A stretch of 57,596 nt of DNA from assembly GCA_012519415.1 (NCBI GenBank), contig JAAYQG010000016.1:1-57596 (forward strand). The letters are read 5' to 3'. The stretch comes from Treponema sp. GTDB taxonomy: Bacteria > Spirochaetota > Spirochaetia > Treponematales > Treponemataceae. Under the pieces are notes generated by a model, which searched no databases, had not been told where the DNA came from, and saw nothing but the letters and a program-made list of their open reading frames with translations. The position numbers were made by a program, and so were the translations under genes. Shown piece by piece: positions 45,619 to 55,379 of this stretch; the stretch's first letter is position 1; each line of letters opens with the position of its first letter.

Positions 45619-46410
45619 TTAAACCAAAGAAAGCACTTTTGTTGGACATTCCGGCACGCAGTCGCCACATGCTGTACAAAGTTCATAATCAACAACAGGA
45701 AGTCCGTCTACAATATGAATCGCATTTTTTGTGCATATGCGTTCGCATTTTCCGCATTTTATGCAGCCTCTTTTGCAATTTTTAATTATTGCAGGTTTGT
45801 TTTGCGAACGGTTTGAACAATTTACGCGCACTCCTTTTTTAGAAACAGAAACACGGGAAATTATTTTCTGAGGACATTCTACAACGCAGACTCCGCAACC
45901 TGTGCATTTTTCCTCATCAACATGAGCAATTCCATCTTCTTTTATAGAGATTGCTCCAAACTTGCACACGTTTACGCAGTCGCCAAAGCCAATACAAGCC
46001 CAGCTACACATTTTTGTGCCGTTTATGCTCTGTTTTGCAGCTGCACAAGATTTTATGCCTATGTATTCGCCTTTTACGGCAGAATATTCGTTTGAGCCGG
46101 CACAAGCGATAACTGCAACTTTTTGATCAAAGGAAGCATTTTCTCCCATTATTTTTGCAATTTTTTGAACAGTTGATGCACCGCCGGCTGTACAACCGTC
46201 AACAGGAGCAAGTTTTTTTGCACAAGCAGATGCAAATCCGTCGCAGCCTGGAAAACCGCAGCCTCCGCAATTTCCTCCCGGTAAAACAGAACGAATATTT
46301 TCAATTAGTGGATCAACAGGTACATAAAAAGCTTTCTTAAAAATGCCGAGCAAAACACCCAAAACAAACGACAGAACAAATGCAATAACAATCGTATAAA
46401 CAATAGTCAT
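45619..46410 (-). CDS. rnfB: Electron transport complex subunit RnfB
   Basis: 263 residues. One N-terminal membrane helix, the 4Fe-4S domain with LPGGNCGGCGFPGCDGFA, and then ferredoxin motifs CTGCGVCVVECP, CIKCGKCERICT and CTACGDCVPECP. RnfB is the likely entry point for electrons from reduced ferredoxin. It is the last gene of rnfCDGEAB, 10 bp after rnfA with GAGGT before the ATG. Confidence 0.96.
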   Translation of the reverse strand: MTIVYTIVIAFVLSFVLGVLLGIFKKAFYVPVDPLIENIRSVLPGGNCGGCGFPGCDGFASACAKKLAPVDGCTAGGASTVQKIAKIMGENASFDQKVAVIACAGSNEYSAVKGEYIGIKSCAAAKQSINGTKMCSWACIGFGDCVNVCKFGAISIKEDGIAHVDEEKCTGCGVCVVECPQKIISRVSVSKKGVRVNCSNRSQNKPAIIKNCKRGCIKCGKCERICTKNAIHIVDGLPVVDYELCTACGDCVPECPTKVLSLV

Positions 46411-46420
46411 TTGAATTACC

Positions 46421-46999
46421 TCACTTTATAAGTCCGGCAAATCCGCCGAAAGCCAATGACATTAAAGATGCTGCAACAAACAATATTGGCGTTCCTCTAA
46501 GAAAAGACGGAACAGGTGCGATTTTGATTCTCTCCCGAATTCCGGACATGAGAACTAATGCCATTAAAAAACCGAATGCGGAACCAACGGCATATACGAT
46601 TGATTCAACAAATGAATGTTGCTTTGATATACAGTTCAGCGTAACTGCAAGTATTGCGCAGTTTGTTGTAATGAGCGCCAGATATACGCCCATTGAACTA
46701 TAAAGAGCCGGTGCTGATTTTTTCAGATAAAACTCAACAAGTTGCACCAAGCTTGCAATAACAAGAATGAATGTTAAAGTTTGCAAAAAAGTCAATTCAA
46801 AAGGTTCCAGTACAAAATGATAAAGCGGATAAGTTACAGCAGTTGCAAGCACAATGACAAAAGCGGTTGCGAATCCCATGCCTGACGCTTTAGAAACATC
46901 TGTAGTCATTCCGATAAAAGGGCATAATGCAAGAAACTGAATAAGTACAACATTGTCTACAAGCATTGATGAAATAAAAATCTTAAAAAGCTCATTCAT
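46421..46999 (-). CDS. rnfA: Electron transport complex subunit RnfA
   Basis: 192 residues, six membrane helices, the standard length. Family motifs include NVVLIQFLALCPFIGMT, LITTNCAILAVTL and GFLMALVLMSGIRERI. RnfA and RnfE share homologous membrane halves that hold an Fe-S centre in the membrane. It overlaps rnfE by 4 bp. Confidence 0.95.
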   Translation of the reverse strand: MNELFKIFISSMLVDNVVLIQFLALCPFIGMTTDVSKASGMGFATAFVIVLATAVTYPLYHFVLEPFELTFLQTLTFILVIASLVQLVEFYLKKSAPALYSSMGVYLALITTNCAILAVTLNCISKQHSFVESIVYAVGSAFGFLMALVLMSGIRERIKIAPVPSFLRGTPILFVAASLMSLAFGGFAGLIK

Positions 47000-47598
47000 T
47001 TTCTTTCTCCTGTTACAGATTTTATAGCATTTGTAATTGCAATAAACATACCAAAAACAAAGAAGCCGCCGGCAGCTTTGCTAAAAAAACCTATACAGTA
47101 GCTTTCAGGAATAATCTGTATGCTCAAAATTGTTCCCTCGCTTAAAAGCTCGCGTACAAACGAAATACCACATAAAACCCAAGTATAGCCAAGCCCCATA
47201 CCTAAAGCATCTAAAGCAGCATTTACAGGCGGCTGACTGAATGCAAAAGATTCAACACGTCCCATAATAATACAGTTGACAACAATTAACGGAATAAAAA
47301 CCCCCATTGCAGCCGAAAGTGCAGGCAGGTATGCTTGCATAAGCAAGTCAACAATAGTTGTAAAAGATGCAATAACAACAATAAAAATCGGAATGCGGAT
47401 AGAATTTGGAATAAAACGCCTGAAAATACTAATAATTAATTCGCTCATAACAAGCACAAACGTCATTGCAAGCCCCATTCCAAGCCCATTTGTAAGTTTT
47501 GTCGTAACAGCCAAAGAAGAACAAAGTCCTATCATTAGCACAAGCAGTGGGTTTTCCGCAAGAAGACCGTTTGTAAATATTTTCATTTTTTCTTTCAT
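46996..47598 (-). CDS. rnfE: Electron transport complex subunit RnfE
   Basis: 200 residues, six membrane helices. Family motifs: NPLLVLMIGLCSSLAVTT, FIPLIVVNCIIMGRVESFA and GLGYTWVLCGISFVRELLSE. An ATG four codons inside is an alternative start, but the one at 47598 overlaps the rnfG stop by 4 bp, as in the rest of the operon. Confidence 0.95.
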   Translation of the reverse strand: MKEKMKIFTNGLLAENPLLVLMIGLCSSLAVTTKLTNGLGMGLAMTFVLVMSELIISIFRRFIPNSIRIPIFIVVIASFTTIVDLLMQAYLPALSAAMGVFIPLIVVNCIIMGRVESFAFSQPPVNAALDALGMGLGYTWVLCGISFVRELLSEGTILSIQIIPESYCIGFFSKAAGGFFVFGMFIAITNAIKSVTGERK

Positions 47599-48152
47599 TT
47601 TGCGTTCTCCTCAATAACAGCTTTTCCTTCAATTACAGCAGCTTTGACAATTTCTGCAATTCCCTTAGCGGAAATTGTAGCACCGGAAATTACGGCTATG
47701 TCTTTTCCGACAACAAAATCGTCGGAAAAAGTTTTGCCTCTATATTGATCCATGTAACCGCCTTCTTTTGCTTTTTGTCCAAAACCTGGAGTATCAGTTA
47801 ATTCGAGAATAGCTGTTCCTGTTACGGCATATGAAATATCAACGCCGACTAAAATTAAAGCTTTGTCATAAGTTGGACCTGTAGCTTCTACAACAACGCC
47901 CAAAATAGAGCCGTCTTTATTTTTTGCAAGATTTACGCTTTTAAAAACGACAGAACCGTTTTGATTCTGAAAATTTTCAACAGGTTCAAATTTTTTAGCT
48001 TCTGCAAAAACTTGCTTCATTGCAACGGCAGATTCCGTCATTTTTTTTTCTGCAATTACAGGAGCTGTCAAGCTGTTTACAAATGCAAGAGAAACGCAAG
48101 ATATAACTGAAAAAACAGCTAAAGTAAATCCTAATTTTAATGGTTCTTTCAT
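47595..48152 (-). CDS. rnfG: Electron transport complex subunit RnfG
   Basis: 185 residues. One N-terminal membrane helix and a periplasmic FMN-binding domain. The covalent FMN attachment motif is intact (VISGATISAKGI, Thr in SGAT). It passes electrons between RnfD and the other subunits. It overlaps rnfD by 4 bp. Confidence 0.95.
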   Translation of the reverse strand: MKEPLKLGFTLAVFSVISCVSLAFVNSLTAPVIAEKKMTESAVAMKQVFAEAKKFEPVENFQNQNGSVVFKSVNLAKNKDGSILGVVVEATGPTYDKALILVGVDISYAVTGTAILELTDTPGFGQKAKEGGYMDQYRGKTFSDDFVVGKDIAVISGATISAKGIAEIVKAAVIEGKAVIEENAK

Positions 48153-49132
48153 TTAGAAGCACCTCTCTTTGATGTGCCGTAAATTCGCCCTGTCAATTTG
48201 TTCAAAAAAGGCACGAGCGTATTCATTATTAAAATGCTGAACATAACTCCCTCCGGATAGCCGCTAAATTTGCGAATAAGGGCTGTAATTAAACCGCAGC
48301 CAAAACCGAAAATGATTCTGCCTTTTTTTGTAACAGGTGTAGTTGCATAATCTGTTGTCATAAAAACCGCACCAAACAAAAGTCCACCCGACATAAGCTC
48401 AAAAAGCACATTGCCGGAACAAATACCGTTTTCTCCGGAAAAAAGCCAGCCGAAAGTAACAACAGTTAAAATCATCGCTAAAGGCGCACGCCAATCTATT
48501 ATTTTTGTGAAAACAAGAAAAATAAAAGCAACAAGAATTAGCAAAGCACTTGTTTCTCCAATACAACCACCTGTCGTGCCTAAAAACAAATCTATAATAG
48601 AAACTGAATTTTCACCAAGCGCAAGCGGAGTTGCTGAAGATATTGCATCCGTAGATGTAGTTACCGTGTCTATAACAAAAGACGGATTTTTCCAAGTTCC
48701 CAATAATTTTGGAAAACTAACAAAAAGAAAAGCTCGTCCTGCTAATGCCGGATTAAAAATATTTGCACCCAAACCGCCGAAAAATTCTTTTGCAATAACA
48801 ATTGAAACAAAAGAAGCGATCATTAATATCCATAGCGGCAGCTCCGGCGGAAGCACCAGCCCCAACATAAGACCGCTTACAAGCGCAGAACAATCACTTG
48901 AACGCACCGGTTGTTTTGTCAATTTGCGGAACAAAAACTCAAAAACAACACTTGAAACACTTGTTATAAGTAGCGTTAAAAATGCATTAATACCGAACAA
49001 TACAACGCCAAAAATACATAAAGGCAAAAGTGAAAGAACAACAGTACACATGATTTTTTGAGTTGTAAGCGCAGAAGAAATATGAGGGCTTGAAGAAAGA
49101 TAAATCTCGTTTACATCAGATGGTGCACTCAT
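48149..49132 (-). CDS. rnfD: Electron transport complex subunit RnfD
   Basis: 327 residues from the ATG at 49132, which has AAGGAG 8 nt upstream and overlaps the rnfC 3' end by 17 bp; the frame is open further up but within rnfC. About nine membrane helices. RnfD features: SDCSALVSGLMLGLVLPPELPLW, NIFNPALAGRAFL and MTTDYATTPVTKKGR. The flavin-attachment region reads DAISSATPLALG, that is SSAT in place of the usual SGAT. Confidence 0.94.
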   Translation of the reverse strand: MSAPSDVNEIYLSSSPHISSALTTQKIMCTVVLSLLPLCIFGVVLFGINAFLTLLITSVSSVVFEFLFRKLTKQPVRSSDCSALVSGLMLGLVLPPELPLWILMIASFVSIVIAKEFFGGLGANIFNPALAGRAFLFVSFPKLLGTWKNPSFVIDTVTTSTDAISSATPLALGENSVSIIDLFLGTTGGCIGETSALLILVAFIFLVFTKIIDWRAPLAMILTVVTFGWLFSGENGICSGNVLFELMSGGLLFGAVFMTTDYATTPVTKKGRIIFGFGCGLITALIRKFSGYPEGVMFSILIMNTLVPFLNKLTGRIYGTSKRGASK

Positions 49133-50486
49133 TAAACGGCTCCTTTTTAGCTGAAATCTGTGCTTTTGCTTTTTCCATAGCAGCACATGCTTTTATTTTG
49201 CCTAGTCTGAAATACTGAACTAAACGTACTTTTGCAGGGCACACAAACGAACATGAACCGCATTCCATGCAATCCATTAGACCATATTTTTTAGCAGAAT
49301 CAATATCCTCAGCTTTAATGGATCTAAGCATCATAACCGGAGTTAAACCGCAAGGACATGAATTTATGCAGTTGCCGCAACCGATGCAAGGTGTTTCTGC
49401 AAGAAGCGAAACTTCTTTTTCCATAAGAAAAAGAACTCCGGATGTATTCTTCTGCACAGGGAACATAGCATTCAGCATTGAAAAACCCATCATCGGGCCC
49501 CCGCTGATTATTTTTTTTACTCCGGGGTTTAGTTTAATGACTTCAGGGATTAAATCGCCAATCAAGGTGCCGATAGGAACACGCAAATTTTTTGCAACTT
49601 CACAACCACTGCCGGAAATTGTAAGAGCTCTATCAACTAAAGGCTTTCCAAGTCGAAATGCGTCTGAAATTGCAATAAGAGTTCCGACATTTTGAACAAC
49701 ACAGCCAACATCAGCAGGCAATTTTTTTGACGGAACTTCACGTCCTAGTATTGCTTTTATAAGCACCTTTTCTCCGCCTTGTGGATATTTTGTTTCTACA
49801 AGTTGGACTTCAATATTTTGTTTTTCACTTTTTGCAATAATATTTTTCAAATGTTCAGTCGTATAAGATTTGTTATTTTCAACCGCAATAATCGCACGTT
49901 TTGCACCTGTTAAATGCATAGAAATAGAAAGACCATCTATAATTTTTTCAGCTTCTTCAATAAGCGAACGTTCATCTATAGTTAAATATGGTTCACATTC
50001 AGCTGCATTTGCAATAATACAATCAATCGGTTTTTCGGAAGGTACATTAAGTTTTACATGTGTCGGAAAAGCAGCACCGCCCATGCCGACAATTCCGCAA
50101 AGACGAATTCTGTCTATTGCTGTAGTTTTATCGCACTCAAACGGATTCAGTGGCTCAAGATAATTAGTACGCTCCGTTCCATCTGCTTCAATAATTACAC
50201 ATAATGATTCTGTATTTCCCGTTACAAGGCGAGGTTCTATTTTTTTTACGATACCGGCAATCGAAGCATGAACCGGTACGGAAAAAGCGCCTGTTCCGTC
50301 GGCTATTATTTGACCTTTGGCAACAGAATTTCCGACTGTAACGCACGGTACATTTGCAGCACCGCCTTGCGTTACAGGAATTGCAACAGTCTTTGTAGAC
50401 GGCATAGCATCTTCAATAGCATAAGCTGAAGAAAGATGCTTGTTCTCCGGCGGATGTATGCCGCCGCTAAATGTTGGTAGATTCAT
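49116..50486 (-). CDS. rnfC: Electron transport complex subunit RnfC
   Basis: 456 residues. RnfC is the peripheral NADH-facing subunit. Features: FSGGIHPPENK at the N-terminus, an FMN/NADH Rossmann region with CGIVGMGGAAFPTHVKL, GGEKVLIKAILGREVP, and two cluster motifs CIGCGNCINSCPCGLTP and CMECGSCSFVCPAKVRL. It is the first gene of rnfCDGEAB. Its promoter ends 8 nt before the ATG and there is no Shine-Dalgarno, so the operon mRNA is probably leaderless. Confidence 0.96.
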   Translation of the reverse strand: MNLPTFSGGIHPPENKHLSSAYAIEDAMPSTKTVAIPVTQGGAANVPCVTVGNSVAKGQIIADGTGAFSVPVHASIAGIVKKIEPRLVTGNTESLCVIIEADGTERTNYLEPLNPFECDKTTAIDRIRLCGIVGMGGAAFPTHVKLNVPSEKPIDCIIANAAECEPYLTIDERSLIEEAEKIIDGLSISMHLTGAKRAIIAVENNKSYTTEHLKNIIAKSEKQNIEVQLVETKYPQGGEKVLIKAILGREVPSKKLPADVGCVVQNVGTLIAISDAFRLGKPLVDRALTISGSGCEVAKNLRVPIGTLIGDLIPEVIKLNPGVKKIISGGPMMGFSMLNAMFPVQKNTSGVLFLMEKEVSLLAETPCIGCGNCINSCPCGLTPVMMLRSIKAEDIDSAKKYGLMDCMECGSCSFVCPAKVRLVQYFRLGKIKACAAMEKAKAQISAKKEPFNECTI

Positions 50487-50494
50487 GATGTTTT

Positions 50495-50523
50495 ATTATA
50501 CAACAAAATTTTATGTTTTGCAA
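50495..50523 (-). promoter_or_regulatory. rnf operon promoter (leaderless)
   Basis: On the minus strand, TTGCAA (50523-50518), 17 bp, consensus TATAAT (50500-50495), then 8 nt (AAAACATC) to the rnfC ATG at 50486. This is the clearest of the promoters that sit directly on a start codon. Confidence 0.78.
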
Positions 50524-50568
50524 AGTGTGGCTTTTTTTTAAATTTGTTCAAGAGTTTTTCTAAATTTT

Positions 50569-51753
50569 CTAAAAACGATGAAGTGTAATTGCTTCTACAG
50601 GACAAATTTCATGGCAACAAAAACAATGAAGGCATTTTTTGCGGTCAAACATATTTATGCGAGCAGTTTTTGCAGGATTTTTAAAAGGCGAGGTTTTTAT
50701 TTCATCTTCGGAAATGCCTTCTGCATATTTAGAAAATTTCAAAATATGTACAGGGCATATTTCTATGCAACGTCCGCATAATATACATTTTTTTGTATTA
50801 AAGCGTGGTGTTTTTACAAAAGCAAGCTTTGCAGCTGAATTTACAAAACCGGGTAACATTCGCTGAAGTGTAACAGTAGCGGCTGAATTTTGAACAGCTT
50901 TAAACTTTTTTGTATTAATTTTGAGTTCTTCGATATTTGCACCGACTGTAATAATTTCTTCAGGGGAATCAAGCCAACGGTGCCGGTCAAGCGCATCTTT
51001 TAGGTTTACAATATTGTTGGGGTTGTAACCTACAAGTTCTGCGCAAACCCAGTCCAAAGCAAGAATATTGTCAGAAGATGCCAAAAATCCGAGTTTTATT
51101 GGGTCGCCGTTTCCAGGTCCGCCTTGACCTTCCATGCCAACAATTGCATCCATAATGGCATATTGCGCATTTGCGGCAATGTTCAAATCTGTTAAAAAAG
51201 CACCAAAATCTTTCTTGTCGGAAAATCTATAATGAGCTTGAGCCTTTTTCAAACCGACAACAAGCCCGAACAGATTTTTCATAGCTCCGGTATAAGACAT
51301 AAATTGATGACTTTTTAATTTTGAAACAGAAACAACAATATCAGCTAAAGAAAACGCTTCGGCAAAATCTACAACTTTAACGATTTTTCCTTCAGGACAA
51401 GCAATAAGGTTCCTACCTGAAAATTCAACCCATTCACCGCCGTTATTAATAATTGCATTATACATACCTGTAGTTTTTGCTGCATAAGTCGGATTTGCAG
51501 TTGCAGGAGATTCACCTACAATAACACGTTTTGCACCAAGTTTGACAAAAGCTTTTACGCAAGCAGCAACAACAACAGGATGTGTGCATACGGCAGCTTC
51601 CGGCTTTTTAGGAGAAAGGATATTTGGTTTTAAAAGTACTGTTTTGCCTGTTACATTCGGCGGCGGTGCATATTCAAACAATTGTTGAACGGCTGCATAA
51701 ACCTCGTCAAAATTGTATTCTGCACATTTTTGTAGCGCAACTTTTTTTGTCAT
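50569..51753 (-). CDS. DUF362 protein with two 4Fe-4S clusters
   Basis: 394 residues from the ATG at 51753 (GGAGA upstream). DUF362 core: TVLLKPNILSPKKPEAAVCT, RVIVGESPATANP, LADIVVSVSKLKSHQFMSYT and GAMKNLFGLVVGLKKA. The C-terminus carries two ferredoxin motifs, CILCGRCIEICPVHIL and CLHCFCCHEICPVEAI. The role of the family is not established; an electron-transfer function fits its neighbour rnf. It has a promoter-like TTGATA-17-TATATG upstream and is divergent from metF. Confidence 0.88.
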   Translation of the reverse strand: MTKKVALQKCAEYNFDEVYAAVQQLFEYAPPPNVTGKTVLLKPNILSPKKPEAAVCTHPVVVAACVKAFVKLGAKRVIVGESPATANPTYAAKTTGMYNAIINNGGEWVEFSGRNLIACPEGKIVKVVDFAEAFSLADIVVSVSKLKSHQFMSYTGAMKNLFGLVVGLKKAQAHYRFSDKKDFGAFLTDLNIAANAQYAIMDAIVGMEGQGGPGNGDPIKLGFLASSDNILALDWVCAELVGYNPNNIVNLKDALDRHRWLDSPEEIITVGANIEELKINTKKFKAVQNSAATVTLQRMLPGFVNSAAKLAFVKTPRFNTKKCILCGRCIEICPVHILKFSKYAEGISEDEIKTSPFKNPAKTARINMFDRKKCLHCFCCHEICPVEAITLHRF

Positions 51754-51868
51754 ACAGGAAACATCTCCATTTTTTCTAGGAAGCAACATATAACATAGAA
51801 GCATGAGTTTATCAAGTATCAAATTACGACAGCTGATTGTTAAGGATTGATGATAAAGTGAAACCATG

Positions 51869-51897
51869 TTGCAAAAAGCAGAAATTTACCTCATAAT
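51869..51897 (+). promoter_or_regulatory. metF promoter (leaderless)
   Basis: TTGCAA (51869-51874), 17 bp, CATAAT (51892-51897), then 8 nt to the ATG at 51906. There is no Shine-Dalgarno. Confidence 0.65.
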
Positions 51898-51905
51898 TCG
51901 CTATT

Positions 51906-52802
51906 ATGAAAATCTCAGATATTCTCAAAAAAAAGAAATTATTGGTTTCTTTTGAAACATTTCCGCCCAAACCGTCCGCAGATGAATCTACTTACAAGTC
52001 GATTGTGGATGCGACACTTGAGCTTTCAAGCTTGAATCCCGATTTTATGAGCGTTACTTACGGAGCAGGCGGCGGCACAAGTTCAAACACAGTGGACATT
52101 GCCGCAAAAATCAACAATGAAGGCTCTGTTCCAGCACTTGCACATTTAACATGTATTTCTTCTACAAGGGAACAAGTTGCAATTGCAGTACAAAAGCTCA
52201 AAGAATCCGGCATTAAAAACATTCTCGCCTTGCGTGGTGATATTCCTCAAAATTCGGATTTTATACCGCCGAACCATTACAAATACGCATACGATTTAAT
52301 CAAAGAATTAAAAGAAACGACAGATTTTTGCATTGGCGCAGCATGCAACCCTGAAGGACATCCTGAAAGCACGAATAAAGATGTCGATCTTGATAACTTA
52401 AAGAAAAAAGCAGATTTAGGTTGTTCGTTTTTGACGACACAAATGTTTTTTGACAATAATATGCTATATAATTTTTTGTATCGCGCACAGCTTAAAGGTA
52501 TTACTCAACCTGTTTTTGCAGGCATTATGCCTGTTACAAATGCGGCTCAAATAAAGCGCATGATGGCACTTTCAAATGCATTTATGCCGCGAGAACTTTT
52601 ACATCTTATTGAGAAATTCGGTTCTTCAAACGAAGCTATGAAACAAGCAGGAATTGATTATGCAACACATCAGATTATTGACCTTATAAGCAACGACGTG
52701 CGCGGTATTCACATTTATACAATGAATAAACCGGATGTTGCGCGTTCAATTATGAATAATATTTCAAGCATTGTTTCTTCGCAAAATGATTCTACCGAAT
52801 GA
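51906..52802 (+). CDS. metF: 5,10-methylenetetrahydrofolate reductase
   Basis: 298 residues, the usual MetF length. It reduces methylene-THF to methyl-THF, the methyl donor for MetH. Motifs: VSFETFPPKP with the catalytic Glu, SVTYGAGGG, LAHLTCIS, NILALRGDIP, GAACNPEGHPES and FLTTQMFFDN with the C-terminal GIMPV. The start has no ribosome-binding site and is probably leaderless. metH follows 69 bp later on the same strand, likely as an operon. Confidence 0.95.
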   Translation: MKISDILKKKKLLVSFETFPPKPSADESTYKSIVDATLELSSLNPDFMSVTYGAGGGTSSNTVDIAAKINNEGSVPALAHLTCISSTREQVAIAVQKLKESGIKNILALRGDIPQNSDFIPPNHYKYAYDLIKELKETTDFCIGAACNPEGHPESTNKDVDLDNLKKKADLGCSFLTTQMFFDNNMLYNFLYRAQLKGITQPVFAGIMPVTNAAQIKRMMALSNAFMPRELLHLIEKFGSSNEAMKQAGIDYATHQIIDLISNDVRGIHIYTMNKPDVARSIMNNISSIVSSQNDSTE

Positions 52803-52871
52803 ATTGAATTGATTTTGATGAAAAGATGCATTTGTTGAATTTACTTTGTGCGTAAATTTAAAGGAATTTAA

Positions 52872-55379
52872 ATGAATTTTAATGATTTTTTTCAAGATAA
52901 AATAAAAAAACATCAGCCTATATTTTTTGACGGCGCAATGGGTACAGTAATACAAACGCTACAATCAGGCGAGAAAGTTTCGCTTGTCGATTATTCACTT
53001 TCTGAAGAATTGCATTATAACGCTCCTGATGAACTTTCAATTACTCACCCTAAGCTCATAAAGTCGATTCATCTTGCATATCTTAAAGCAGGCGCAAATA
53101 TTATTACAACAAATACTTTTGGTGCGACACCAATCAAACTTGAAGATTCTTCCTATGATACGGAAGAAATAATCGAAGCCGCCGTGCGCAATGCAAAAGA
53201 AGCTGTGAAACAATTCGGAAAAACCGCATTTGTTGCACTTGATGTTAGTTCCACCGGAAAGTTAATGCAGCCTATGGGGCCTCTTTCTTTTGATGAAGCT
53301 TACGAAAATTATAAGATAACTATGGTTGCAGGCGAAAAAGCCGGAGCCGATTTAATTCTTATAGAAACAATGAGCGATTTATACGAAACAAAAGCAGCAG
53401 TTCTTGCAGCAAAAGAAAACACAAATCTTCCTGTTATTGCTTCTGCAACATTTCAAAGCAATATGCGCACTCTAACAGGTGCAGATGCATTGACAGCTAT
53501 TGTCTATCTTGAAAGTCTTGGTGTAGAAGTTGCCGGCTTTAATTGCGGCGGAAGCCTCGCAGATGCAGCTGCAATTACAGAAGCAATGGCATCTTATTCA
53601 TCTATTCCACTTTTGGTACAACCAAACGCAGGTCTGCCCGTTGTTGAAAATGGGAAAACGATTTTTAAGGTTGAGCCTGAAGAATTTGCAAAAGCACAAG
53701 TTGAAAATTATAAATTAGGTGCATTTGTTTTAGGCGGTTGTTGCGGTACAACTCCATCTCATATTCAATCAATGATTGAAGAAGTTTTAAAAGAAGTAAA
53801 AAATCAAAAAACTTCCGAAAAAATTCAGTCTTTAAAGAATCACACTATAATTTGTTCATACAACGAATCTGTTGATATAGGCTCAAAAGAGAAAGGTCCT
53901 GTAATTATCGGCGAGCGAATAAATCCGACAGGCAAGAAAAAATTCAAACAAGCATTGCTTGAGCAAAATATGCAGTATATCATTGACGAAGCTGCAAGTC
54001 AGATAAATGCAGGAGCACATATTCTTGACGTAAATGTTGGGCTTCCTGATATTGATGAAAAACAAATGATGGTTGATGCGGTAAAAACTCTTCAAAGTTC
54101 TTTTAGAATACCGCTTCAAATTGATTCAAGTGAACCTCCGGTGCTGGAAAAAGCTCTGCGCTATTACAATGGAAAAGCACTCATAAATTCAGTAAACGGA
54201 AAAAAACATATAATGGAAGCGGTTTTTCCAATTGTAAAAAAATATGGCGGAACAGTTGTTGCGCTTGCGCTTGATGAAAACGGAATTCCGCCCACAGCAG
54301 AAGAACGGCTAAAAATTGTAGATTGCATATTTGAAACAGCTGAATCTTACGGAATTGAAAAACGAAATATTGTAATTGATGCACTCACACTTACAATAAG
54401 TTCACAACAAAAAGAAGCAAAAGAAACTCTTCGCGCAATTCAGCTTATAAAACAAAAGCATAAATGTAAAACTGTTTTAGGAGTTTCAAACATTTCATTC
54501 GGATTGCCGCGCCGAGAAATAATTAATGCGCATTTTTTTACGCAAGCTTTAGCAGCAGGATTAGACGCATGTATTATAAATCCACTCTCAGAAGATATGA
54601 TGGCAGCGTTTCGAGCGTTTCGAGCGATAGCCGGTTTTGATGAAAATTGTCTCGATTATATAGAAGAATATGCAAACACAGTCGCTCCGTCAGTAGTTGA
54701 TGTAAAAACAGGAGGAACACAGTTTCGCCCTAACAATGATGATGTAAAGGATTTGAAATCAATCATCATAAACGGATTTAAAGAGCGTTCCGCAGATGTT
54801 GCAAAAGAATTGCTCAAAACGAAGTCTGCAATGGACATAATAAACGAGTATATTGTTCCGGCATTGGACGAAGTCGGCAAAGATTTTGAAAGTGGAAAAA
54901 AATTTCTTCCGCAGCTTTTGCTCAGTGCGGAAACGGTTTCAAAGGCTTTTGAAGTTATCAAGGCTCATCTTGCTGCTTCAGGTGAAAAACAGGAAAGCAA
55001 AGGTACAATTGTTATTGATACTGTTCAAGGTGATGTTCATGATATAGGTAAAAATATTGTAAAGGCAATGCTTGAAAATTACGGCTATAGCGTAATTGAT
55101 CTTGGAAAAGACGTTCCGATAGATTCAGTTGTTAGTGCAGTTGAACAGAATGATATAAAGCTTGTGGGCTTGAGTGCACTTATGACAACGACTGTTGCAA
55201 GCATGGAACAAACAATACAGGCATTGCGCCAATACGAAAAAAGTACTGGAAAAACTGTAAAAATCATGGTTGGCGGTGCAGTTCTTACGGCAGATTATGC
55301 AAAAAAAATTAATGCGGATTATTATTCAAAAGATGCAATGCAAAGTGTTGAAATTGCAAAAAAGGTATTTGGTGCATGA
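52872..55379 (+). CDS. metH: Cobalamin-dependent methionine synthase, short form
   Basis: 835 residues. Domains in order: homocysteine-binding barrel (about 15-310; FFDGAMGTVIQ, GFNCGG and zinc-binding GGCCGTTP), pterin-binding methyl-THF barrel (about 345-610; ERINPTGKKKF, NVGLPDIDEKQMM, SVNGK), and the cap plus B12-binding domain (about 645-835; DTVQGDVHDIGKNIV supplies the axial His, with GLSALMTTTVASM). The C-terminal AdoMet-dependent reactivation domain of E. coli MetH (about 1227 residues) is absent. AAAGGAA precedes the ATG. It overlaps the next gene by 4 bp. Confidence 0.95.
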   Translation: MNFNDFFQDKIKKHQPIFFDGAMGTVIQTLQSGEKVSLVDYSLSEELHYNAPDELSITHPKLIKSIHLAYLKAGANIITTNTFGATPIKLEDSSYDTEEIIEAAVRNAKEAVKQFGKTAFVALDVSSTGKLMQPMGPLSFDEAYENYKITMVAGEKAGADLILIETMSDLYETKAAVLAAKENTNLPVIASATFQSNMRTLTGADALTAIVYLESLGVEVAGFNCGGSLADAAAITEAMASYSSIPLLVQPNAGLPVVENGKTIFKVEPEEFAKAQVENYKLGAFVLGGCCGTTPSHIQSMIEEVLKEVKNQKTSEKIQSLKNHTIICSYNESVDIGSKEKGPVIIGERINPTGKKKFKQALLEQNMQYIIDEAASQINAGAHILDVNVGLPDIDEKQMMVDAVKTLQSSFRIPLQIDSSEPPVLEKALRYYNGKALINSVNGKKHIMEAVFPIVKKYGGTVVALALDENGIPPTAEERLKIVDCIFETAESYGIEKRNIVIDALTLTISSQQKEAKETLRAIQLIKQKHKCKTVLGVSNISFGLPRREIINAHFFTQALAAGLDACIINPLSEDMMAAFRAFRAIAGFDENCLDYIEEYANTVAPSVVDVKTGGTQFRPNNDDVKDLKSIIINGFKERSADVAKELLKTKSAMDIINEYIVPALDEVGKDFESGKKFLPQLLLSAETVSKAFEVIKAHLAASGEKQESKGTIVIDTVQGDVHDIGKNIVKAMLENYGYSVIDLGKDVPIDSVVSAVEQNDIKLVGLSALMTTTVASMEQTIQALRQYEKSTGKTVKIMVGGAVLTADYAKKINADYYSKDAMQSVEIAKKVFGA

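Noticed and set aside
48411-49061. 216-codon plus-strand open frame opposite rnfD
   Set aside because: rnfD is clearly real and fits the operon. The opposite frame is a by-product of its codon use and has no domain or ribosome-binding site.
54930-54940. GAAACGGTTTC in metH resembling the LacI operator
   Set aside because: It lacks the central CCGG, is one base shorter, lies deep in metH and is explained by the codons for ETVSK.
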